Origin: Pisolithus tinctorius
Lineage: Eukaryota > Basidiomycota > Agaricomycetes > Boletales > Pisolithaceae
Direction of reading: 5' to 3'
NCBI GenBank assembly: GCA_024663395.1
Contig: JANFAH010000005.1
Location: 2,356,001 to 2,420,000, forward strand
Length of the DNA: 64,000 nt
The notes below the pieces were generated by a model, which was given only the letters and a program-made list of their open reading frames with translations, made no database searches and had not been told where the DNA came from. Shown here one piece after another: positions 56,014-64,000 of this stretch; within the stretch, counting starts at the first letter, position 1, and every line of letters begins with the position of its first letter. Position numbers and translations under genes: made by a program.

Positions 56014-56624
56014 TCACAACATCCAACCTTCGGCAAGGATAAATAAACCAAGAACGACACCAAAACAGCTAACTACAGCTCTCCCAGCCCCACCGTTACT
56101 GACCGTCCCACCCATAGCACGGGCTTTGAACGCAGAATAAGTCTCGGACCCTGCAACATCGGCATTGATGCTAAACACCATCCCTTCTCTACAATGCAGC
56201 CCTTGTTTGCAGTATACCCAGATGGGAGTAACCTATCGAGATCGTGGTATCACTGCGTGCCGTAAACTTAACCAAGGATTTACTTACGTCGCTTATGTTG
56301 ATGGTATATGTAGATTGCATATTATGGTAGAGAACGTTAGATGTAACACGTCATGTGCAGCAACTAGACACACAATCCTGAATCAAAACCACCTTGACCA
56401 CTGCTAGACTTGAAAGGTTGGCAAGGCTGCTCGAATGTCGATTGTGTGGCCGTATGATTGCCAGGCATGAACTGGAACGTCACGGTATCGCCAGCCTGAG
56501 CAGAGATATTTGAAGGATTAAAAGTCAGCTGGCTACCGCCGACGGTAACGTTGTGATCGATAGACCCGTTCACAGTCAAGGCAAGACCTAAGAAGAGCAT
56601 TGTGGTAAAAGTGGATGGGGACAT
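56014..56624 (-). CDS. secreted cupredoxin-like protein
   Basis: The first exon from ATG 56624 encodes a signal-peptide-like N-terminus (MSPSTFTTMLFLGLALTVNG) and a plastocyanin-like fold: HNVTVGGSQLTFNPSNISAQAGDTVTFQF, then GNHTATQSTFEQPCQPF with a His and Cys of the copper-site region. The last exon reads VTPIWVYCKQGLHCREGMVFSINA, supplying C-x(4)-H and M ligands, and ends with a hydrophobic stretch (AVVSCFGVVLGLFILAEG) that could be a GPI-anchor signal. The middle exon(s) around 56,290-56,390 were not resolved; an STYTINISD stretch before a good donor is the only part found. If no valid join exists the gene would be damaged. Such proteins are frequent cell-wall or surface proteins of basidiomycetes. 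Confidence 0.75.
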
Positions 56625-57309
56625 GTCGAATGTTCAAGGTGAACACAGTTCCACAAAGATAACAGGCTCTGAAAGCAACTGCAGAGGATCACTGCAGGGG
56701 AAATTTGGATGTACGCACCGAGCTTTATGGTGAGGCATATCTGCTATGTCCCTCGTAACTGGTTGAGAGGGGTGGCGGATCAAGTCATCTAAACAACCCG
56801 CCAAGCCCTTACATCATTGACGGTTCCCCGAGTCAAGTGCTTGATAATATGAGGTGGGTGGGATGAAGAGTTTGTACGGAGTATGAGGGACCTTGATCGA
56901 GGAACAAAAAGATCACGGGGTGAATTCAACAGAACGTGTATCCGGATGCATTTGCTTTGTGTGGACAGACGTCACTTCGAGGTGCCTGCACATCCAAACC
57001 CTGCACGCCACTAGTCAGGGGTAGGATTTTAAATCGAACGTTACAGGTCACCCATTCCCGGGGGGAGGCCACTGGTTGCTGATGTGCAGCAAAGGTTGGT
57101 AGAACTCGCCGTTCAAAAATATCTTGCTGCTCGTCTTGCATCAACACAGCGCCTCCCAGCTCCTCAATAGTGTTGAACTTACCACCAGGGATGCCTATGG
57201 CGTTTTGGAAATATCTGGTAACTAGTCTTGGCAGGGAATTCGAGTGTCACGACTACGCAGTCATTATCTGTGCTACTTGCATGAATGTTCCGTCCACAGG
57301 CAAAAGTCC
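56625..57309. other. intergenic spacer before the duplicated pair
   Basis: No gene recognised; a 74-codon minus-strand frame (56926-57147) lacks family features. Confidence 0.4.
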
Positions 57310-57785
57310 CTCACACCTCAGTGACACTGTGCCGTGAGTCTCTTGACAATCACAGCCCATGACGATACTCGAGATTGGCGGGACGAAATGAACACGAAGC
57401 GTCATCTTCACCAAAAAGAATTGGTTACCAAAGGCAGTATGTACGTACTACCGACGTCGTTCAAGAGCAATTGTCACTGCAGAGATTGTACTATGAATGC
57501 TTATTTTTGGACACTCACTTGTGGAGTTTTAGAGTGGCAGAGTCCGGTCCTTGACAACCACAGGGAAATCGCCGTCACCGGCTTCAGGTCCAAACTATTA
57601 GACACAATAAAAGCCGCACAGGTGGTACATACATAGTCCCATTCATGGGTACAAATCAGTCGGACTATACGAAAAGTCCGCAGGTACAGTATACACCACT
57701 TGATAGGACTTGAGTCTTGCACGTGTAGCACCTGTCAGGAAAGTCCAAGAATAATATTCCTTCACAAACCTGCCTCACCTCTTAA

Positions 57786-59608
57786 TTACGGGCTGTATAT
57801 AAGATCCCATTCCCTCCTTTCGTATTTTCCTGCATCTGGTCGACGAAAAGAAAGTATTTCCCGGTGAACAGCCCCACCTGATCGAACGTTGTCAGTGCAA
57901 GGGAATTGTGGAGAAAAAATGCCGTACAATCTGAACAAGGTTTGGCTCACTTCACAGCCGAAAGCCCGCCAGAAAGGGTGCCTGCTGCAGAAGGCGATTA
58001 CCTCAAACCGTTCGTTTTCGGCCACTCAGGTTCTAGGTATGGCGCATAGAATGATAAGTCTGCATGTTTATATGGACAAAGCGCCTGAAAAAGGGGAGCC
58101 AGGATCTCCAGCCTTCATTCGACTCCTGAGAGGGCTCCCATTTGTCCCGTTGTTGGCGTCAAGTTCAGCAGTGCGGGGCCACCACCCTCGCAAGACCTGT
58201 TCTTTGGACCCATACTGCTTATCCCACTGGCAAAAACGCTGCTTGATGTTAACACTTCTACCGGCCTTTAATTTGATGATGTATGGGGCTAGAGGATCTG
58301 AGGGTCGACGAATACATCGTTAACATCGACGTGGCCTGCAGAAAAATGAACAATACCTCAAATTTCAAAGGTATATATGTAACTCGGGCAATCAGTTCTA
58401 GAGGGGGCCCTTGCCATCTCTTCTTGAAGTGCCAATTGAGTATGCACACTCTAATACTGAGCACGTAATCTAAAGATAACGTTCTATATGGATATGTGGG
58501 ACGGACCACAGAATGCACAATTCTTACCTTTAAATTTAACATATCTATCTGCATGACCGACTCTCTCAATGTGAAATCCAATTTCTTTCACCTTCCGGTG
58601 ATTTCCATAATACGCAGCGGACATAGGGTCCAACATTGCATGTATAGGGGAGAAGTTAACGGACGAAGGGCATTTTTTATCAGGCCTGGTCGTAGCGTTG
58701 CATTTGACTTTAACTTCAACGTATGAATCCGCATGACCTACTGTTGTTTCTTTCTTTTTGTGATGGCCACAATACGCAACACGTATCTTCGTTAGATCGA
58801 GTTGTAGCACTGCATCCGACAGTAACTTTGACAATAACTTGGCCAGAAGGAGATGCGGATGCAGAGGACGAAGTTGAAGTTGCACGAAGTGCGGTCGGGG
58901 CCACAGCACGCGCTAATTGAGGGAGATCGTCTGCAGCCGATATAGATGACGGATTCTTCGCGCTATGTAAGACAGGGATATCAGGATCGGTTTGTGGTGA
59001 ATGCACGGTGGATACAGCAGGAGTCGTGTTTGGGTCGCAGGGGAGTCGCGGAAAGAAATCTCTTTGCGCCGTGTGAGGTAGGGGTATCAGACTCAGACTG
59101 TGGCAAATACACGGTAGGTACAGCAGGTGCATCAAGCTTGGATCGCAGGGGGGTCGAAAAAGGTAGAGACTGCGAGGGTTGTGGTGTTGTCTTTAGCAGG
59201 TTCTGAAACCCTAGCGCCCGCAATGCATGCTGCACCGTCTGCGACCATTGTTCTGTCCGGGAACACGATATAGGCATGGATCCTGGGGTATCTAGGCGTG
59301 GCGCAGATACGGCTTCGCCATTTGGCGAAGGTGGGCGATTGACGCTATCCGCCATCTTGCTCACCGAGCGTAGAGCCGGTTCAAGTCCCCCAGTAAACTT
59401 CTTGTGTCCGTCGCGGTGTTTCCCGTTGTCTCCGTGACGTGACGTCGGCGGAAGGATAGGTGCGGGGGTGTTCTCGCTCAGAGCACGACTGCTCGGCAGA
59501 GGAACATCTTTTTAGGTCCTTTATCTGTCTTTGCAACGCAAGGACATCGAAGGACTGGGTTCGATTACGGTCACGGGTCGGTTTTGAAGACTGTTGAGGG
59601 TGGGTCAT
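57786..59608 (-). pseudogene. T5orf172/GIY-YIG-like gene, pseudogene copy
   Basis: Left copy of the gene at 61,414-63,183. The start MTHPQQSSKPTRDR is preserved, but frameshifts break exon 1 after about 75 codons. The segment matching PEYLRVDTQLAL is shifted (reads VLSIRVCILNW), and the codon after YIYTFEI is TGA instead of the CGA present in the right copy. The stretch matching the RLERLVHIELADLSLYAPYLE block has lost frame. Near the C-terminus a one-base deletion turns DLIVKPVIERW into DLIYSP and a stop. At least four independent lesions, so it is clearly non-functional. Confidence 0.88.
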
Positions 59609-59964
59609 CGACGAATACCTGCTTAGAGAAAGTAAGTATGCAGACCAGCCGGAATGACTGCGCCTTATATCCCGTGTGGACTCGTGATGCATCATATACG
59701 GCGAGCACGTCGCAGGCAGTATTGGAATATGAAATGCACCAATCCCTGACTGCTTGTTGACGTCAGTACTGTACTACGTTCCTACGAGAGCGGGGACTTA
59801 GAAAACCGTTACCTGACTCACTCCCTTGAACCTCTCGTTCCGCCTTTGACACAGCTAATGCCATTATTGTTCCTTACTGCAGTGCGAATCTCTCTAGGAA
59901 CCGTGAGCATACAGATAGGCTGTCCTCCCTGTACGTGGGAAGTCACATCCGCCGCAAATTTTGT

Positions 59965-60600
59965 GATTGCCTCTTCTGCACGATCAGCACCTTAAGCAGC
60001 TCTTCCAGAGATGGGCTTATCCATTACCTCTTTGTTGCCATGTATAAAGTCCCTTGTTCTTTTGTGTGCGCATATCTGGCATTGGCAATCTGATCGACTT
60101 CATGATCGAGTGGGGCACGGTTTTGGAGAGGATCAGAGTCAGGGAGAGCAAGATGAGGTATCAAATCGAAAAGCTTGTCCGTCTCGTCAGGGAATCCCCA
60201 AATGCCATTCCCAAAGTGCGACGTCTTAGGCTGAGTGATGTTTCCATCAGACCTTTTGACACCTGGGTCGAGTCCCCAGAGCTTTCTGAACGACGAACAA
60301 TGAGATGTGGAACCAGGAAAAGACACCAACGGTTATCACCCTCCTGAATTGATGCCAATGCCTTACGTTGGGATCACCTCTAAGGGACAAGCGTTCTAAA
60401 CGACAACAACGTTATGACCAGGCACGCGAAATTCAATGAACAATAGAACTGGATCTGTAAGGAACAGATACGAGGAACTAAGAATGAGGACGCGGAATGA
60501 TGCCGAGAGCGGTGGCAGGGAGGTTCCGCAAGCAAAGAGGACAAGACTTCAGAGGGAGAGACGAGCTCTCAACAAGAGGGTAGCCAGCACCCTAGCTTAG
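59965..60600 (+). pseudogene. LCP5/neuroguidin-like pseudogene, 5' end deleted
   Basis: Begins abruptly with sequence of the second exon region (LSSSSRDGLIHYL) where the upstream homology to 63,760 ends, so the first exon with the start codon is deleted. Recognisable LCP5 blocks follow in differing frames: ESKMRYQIEKLVRLVRESPNA at about 60,145-60,215, a PNPQ-like PQSFLND near 60,275, APMPYV-like sequence near 60,355, and a basic tail RYEELRMRTRN...KRTRLQRERRALNKRVAS ending TAG at 60,600. Multiple frameshifts. It is the decayed partner of the gene starting at 63,812. Confidence 0.82.
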
Positions 60601-61009
60601 TTTAAACGAAGGTCACGATTGGTTGTAGTAGACTATCGCGATATGTCGTGTTCTTTACCACGCAACCAGCTAATACGTCAGCACCGGTCAGTCACTGGTA
60701 CGGCAACTGTTTGTACTCAAAAACTGATTCCGACGAGGCATCGGCGGTCGCCAGTGATACGAAGAGGCACTGAGTCGAGGCAAAGTGGGAAATGTGATAG
60801 AGCAGAGCTGGATGAGACCATCTAAGAAGCTTGATTTGGAAATGAGTGGCAGGCCAACGTAATTTCCCACTCTCCAAACGGATATTTGCCCCTGTCTGCT
60901 GGTGCACAAAAGAAAGATGCATGCTAGGGGGCTGGCATCACGCGGGTGTTCCACACGACTGGTCGATAGCTTGGTGTAGGTGGCTACCGTTCGTCGACAG
61001 GGACAGGGT
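60601..61009. other. spacer between the two duplication copies
   Basis: Contains the short sequence shared with the NOT4 promoter (60,858-60,906, aacggatatttgcccctgt). No gene seen. Confidence 0.45.
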
Positions 61010-61413
61010 GCAAAGTCTCTTGACGATCACAACCTATGACCATACTCGAGATCGGATGGACAGAATAAAGCCATGAAGCGTTTAGTACCTCACCGTTTGA
61101 AAGGATGGTTACCGAAGGTGTTGCCAACGCTGGCGTCCAGCGCAAGGAGCCCGGTAGTACGTATTTGGGTCGCTCAATAGCAACCGTCATGACATTGGAA
61201 GGTATGATTGCCAACCACTTTTTTGGGGGTACTCGCCTTCAGTGCTTTATTAGAGAAGTCCAATGAAAGCCGTGCAGAGATGTAGTCCCATTCGTTGGTA
61301 TAGATCAGTAGGACTGTGCAAAAAGTCCATGGGTATAATATACAACACATGATCGTTAAACATATGCTTGTACGTGAGGCGTAAAACCTGCAGTGCAAGC
61401 AAGTCCGAAGAGT

Positions 61414-63183
61414 TCAAGAATAATATTCCTTCACGAACCTGCCCCACCTCTCGATTACAGGTTTAACTATAAGATCCCATTCCCTCCCTTCGTATTTTCC
61501 CTCGTTTGGTCGACGGAAAGAAAATATTTCCCGGTGAACAACCCCACCTAATCAGATATCGTCAGTGCCAGGGTAATTATGCAGAAAAATGAATATCGTA
61601 CAATCTAGACAGCGATTGGCTCTCTTCACAGCAGAAAGTCCACTAGAAAGGGCGCCTGCTGCAGAAGGCGATTGCTTGGAATTGTTCGTTTTCGGCCACT
61701 CAGATTCTAAGTATGGCGCATAGAGTGACAAATCTGCAAGTTCTATGTGGACAAGGCGCTCCAGACGGTGACAAAGGGGGCCAGGATCTCCAGCCTTCAT
61801 TTGGCCCCTGAGCAGGCTCCCGTTTGTCCCGTTGTCGGAATCGGGTTCAACGGTGCCAGGCCACCACCCGCGCAAGACCTGTTCTCTAGATCCGCATTGC
61901 TTATCCCACTGATCAAGACGCTTCTTGAGATTGACAGTTCTCCCAACCTTTAACTGGATGAGGTGTGCGTCGGAAGGGTCTGAGCGTCGACGAATACGTC
62001 GTCAACACTAGCGCGGCCCGGGAAAAACGAACAATACCTCGAATTTCAAAGGTATATATGTAACCCGGACGATCAGATTTAGAGGGAGCCCTTGCCATCT
62101 CTTCTTTAAGTGCCAACTGGGTATCCACTCTCAGATACTCAGGCACATAATCTAAAAAATAATGGTCTACGTGGATATTTGGAACGGACCACAGAAGGTA
62201 CGAATCTTACCTTTAAATTCAACATATCTATCTGCATGACCGGTTCTTGTGACATAGAATCCAGTCTCTTTCATATTTCGGTGTTGATGACAATACGCAG
62301 CGGGTATAGGATCCAAAATTGCATGCGTAGGGGGCAACTTAACGGTCCGTGAGCATTGTTTGTTAGACTTGGTTGTAGCGCCGCACTGGACAGTAACCTG
62401 GCCAGAGGGAGACGCGGATGCAGAGGATGAAATTGATGTTGTGTGGGGTCTGGTCGGAGTCACAACGAATGCTGGTCGAGAGAAGTCATCTGCAACTGAT
62501 GGTATAGCAGGCGCGCTCTTTGCGCCGTGCGTGCGAGGGGTATCAGGATTAGATTGCAGTGAGTACACGGTAGATACAGCAGGCGCATCAAGCTTAGGTC
62601 GCGGTGGAGTTGCAAAAGGTAGTCTCTTTGGGTCATGCGAGGCAGGGATATCAGGTTTAAATTGCGGTGAATATACGGTAGATACAGCAGGTGCATCATG
62701 CTTGGGTTGCAAGTGAGTCGCGAAAGGTAGTGTCTGTAGGGGCTGTAGCGTTGTCTTCGGCTGATTGTGAGAATCTATCATCTGCAGTGCGTGTTGCATC
62801 GTCCGTGACCGCTGTTCTGCTTGAGGACGTGGTCTAGGCATGGACCCTGGGGTATTTGGGTATGGCGAAGATGGACGACGGACGCTATCCATCACCTTGT
62901 TCACCGCGTGTAGAACCGGTTCAAAGCTCCCAATCAACCTTTTCTTGGACTTGCCATCCGAGAACCATCGACTGCGGTGTTTCTGGTCGTCGCCATGGTC
63001 TGCCGTCGCCGAAAGGTTAAGTGCGGGGACATTTTCGCTCAGAGCACGACTGCTCGACAGAGGTGCATCGGTAAGTATTTTTCCTGGTCCTTTGTCTGAC
63101 TTCTCGGCCAGCGCAAGGGCATTGAAGGACTCGACGAGATCACGGTTTCGGGATGGTTTTGAAGACTGGTGTGGGTGGTTCAT
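61414..63183 (-). CDS. T5orf172/GIY-YIG-like (DUF1766) domain protein
   Basis: Exons 63183-62211, 62151-62038, 61979-61602 and 61547-61414 join in phase to 532 residues. The start MNHPHQSSKPSRNRD is the ATG conserved in the left copy. The first half is low-complexity with three near-repeats of DAPAVSTVYS...PDIP. A Cys/His segment follows (CGATTKSNKQCSRTV ... PAAYCHQHRNMKETGFYV). The C-terminal half has DYVPEYLRVDTQLALKEEM, RPGYIYTFEIRDP, LIQLKVGRTVNLKKRLDQWDKQCG, LRGWWPG, CHRLERLVHIELADLSLYAPYL, C-x2-C with VVHREIFSF, and ends IERWGRFVKEYYS. This is the arrangement of basidiomycete proteins with a T5orf172/GIY-YIG-superfamily domain; YIYTFEIR and KVGR-x-VNLKKRL are the GIY-YIG-like core strands. 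Enzymatic activity is unproven. It is transcribed divergently from LCP5. Confidence 0.88.
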
Positions 63184-63234
63184 TGACGAATTCCTACACA
63201 GGGAAAGTGCGAATGCAAGCCAGCCGGGATGGCT

Positions 63235-63250
63235 GCGCCTTATATCCCGT
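63235..63250 (-). promoter_or_regulatory. TATA-like element of the T5orf172 gene
   Basis: Minus-strand gggatataaggcgcag about 55-65 nt upstream of the start codon. The identical motif is kept at 59,665-59,680 in front of the pseudogene copy. Confidence 0.5.
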
Positions 63251-63811
63251 GCGGACCTCGTGGTGGTAGCCAATTGTAGTATGTACTACTTTGTCTCGAG
63301 GAGCGTCGAATCATATCGCCTCGAACACCGCCATATTGGGTGGGAGTTTCAAAGAAGTCGAACTTACGTGTCAGTAGCATCCGAACGCGTGTTTCTTTTG
63401 TTTCCCCATACTACATACGACGACGACCACAAAATCGTCGATATCTCATATATACGGTGAGTATATCGCAGTCACTTTCTAAATGAACTGTACTTTGGAA
63501 GATGAAACGCACTGGGCTCTGACAGTTTGTTGATGTCACTGCATTACGCTCCTACGAGAGCGGCGGCCTAGAAAACCGTTAACTGACTCGCTCCCTTAAA
63601 CCTCTCGCTGCATTGCTTAGCACAGCTAACATCGCAAATATTATCTTATTGCAGTGCGAACCTCTCCAGAAACCGTGCCCCTGTAGGCTGTCCTGCCTGA
63701 GCGTGGGAAGTCAATTCCACCGCAAAATTTTGTGATCGTCTGTCGCACTCCGCGACGATACAGATACAGACACTTCACGGCTCCATAATCAGTACCTGGA
63801 GTAGCTCCGAT

Positions 63812-64000
63812 ATGGCTGATGTCCAACCTGTCTGCTCGGCTTTGGACGAGATGACTGCCAGTATGGCGTCGGTCAGGGAGCTTATGCAGTCCCTCAGAGA
63901 CAAGTACGTCCTTCCTGGTGACATTCGCGTAATGTACGCTTACACCAATCAAAGACAAGCTTCTTCAGATGCAGTGAATACGGCGAATGGCATATCTTTG
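63812..64000 (+). CDS. LCP5: U3 snoRNP-associated protein LCP5/neuroguidin (5' end, runs off the window)
   Basis: Exon 1 (63812-63917) encodes MADVQPVCSALDEMTASMAS then VRELMQSLRDKYVLP; a 51-nt intron (gtgaca...cttcag) leads to exon 2 from 63969 (DAVNTANGISL), phase 1. The start of LCP5/neuroguidin (Sas10/C1D-related) proteins has this wording, and the decayed copy at 59,965-60,600 shows the rest of the gene. The family acts in 18S rRNA processing within the small-subunit processome. The alternative donor gtacgt at 63,904 would break the frame. Confidence 0.8.
   Translation, partial: MADVQPVCSALDEMTASMASVRELMQSLRDKYVLPGDIRVMYAYTNQRQASSDAVNTANGISL

Larger units (their letters stand above)
57310..60600. 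repeat. left copy of a 3.6-kb tandem duplication (both genes dead)
   Basis: Aligns with 61,010 to the window end. Anchors include ctcttgacaatcacagcccatgac (about 57,338 against 61,017), the T5orf172 exons, the divergent promoter region (59,690-59,965 against 63,270-63,760) and LCP5 sequence. Start codons of the minus-strand gene are 3,575 bp apart. Confidence 0.85.
61010..64000. repeat. right copy of the 3.6-kb tandem duplication (open genes)
   Basis: Homologous to 57,310-60,600; continues beyond the window. Its minus-strand gene is fully open and its plus-strand gene has an intact first exon. Confidence 0.85.

Noticed and set aside
59360..59395. tRNA B-box-like ggttcaagtccc
   Set aside because: No matching A box or cloverleaf; it lies in the decayed coding sequence of the T5orf172 pseudogene.

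Overview
The window is nuclear DNA of a filamentous basidiomycete, most likely an Agaricomycete. The genes are intron-rich with short GT-AG introns (about 45-70 nt). Gene content fits: a NOT4 with the long basidiomycete C-terminal extension, DUF7330-type proteins, a T5orf172/GIY-YIG-like protein, and housekeeping genes (WRS1, TBP, VPS1, NTF2, RAD18, CIAO2B/MIP18, DCN1, PDCD5, LCP5) closest in wording to Agaricomycete homologues. I rebuilt exon structures by hand from splice signals and reading phase, so coordinates given are CDS spans including introns.

Layout. 0-9 kb holds single-copy genes: a PLC-like phosphodiesterase (+), a LOG-family phosphoribohydrolase (+), tryptophanyl-tRNA synthetase (-), TATA-binding protein (-) and a multipass membrane protein (-). 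From about 10.7 to 34.8 kb there is a gene-poor-looking stretch that is really a decayed tandem array of at least eight related units. Most carry a small three-exon gene on the minus strand for a 110-154 residue protein ending in a C2H2 zinc finger. The units fall into three subfamilies arranged I-I-II-III-I-(II)-III-I-II, i.e. a higher-order repeat of a three-gene cassette. At least five members (A, B, C, F, H) have matching exon phases and uninterrupted frames; others show start-codon loss, donor loss or truncation. A 952-bp inverted-repeat element and a roughly 100-bp minisatellite lie inside the array.

35-49.7 kb returns to single-copy genes: VPS1 dynamin (+), NTF2 (-), a conserved fungal protein (+), RAD18 (+), two DUF7330-like genes (+), CIAO2B-type iron-sulfur assembly factor (-) and DCN1-like neddylation factor (-). 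50-56.6 kb has NOT4 (-), PDCD5 (-) and a secreted cupredoxin (-).

57-64 kb is a tandem duplication of a divergent gene pair: a T5orf172/GIY-YIG-like gene (-) and the U3 snoRNP factor LCP5 (+). In the left copy both genes are pseudogenes; in the right copy the first is open and the second starts cleanly before leaving the window. The genes shown are mostly unrelated housekeeping functions; the two local clusters that matter are the zinc-finger array and this duplicated pair. The zinc-finger family is the best candidate for something undescribed: its micro-exon structure makes it invisible to simple ORF calling, and I do not recognise it as a named family.
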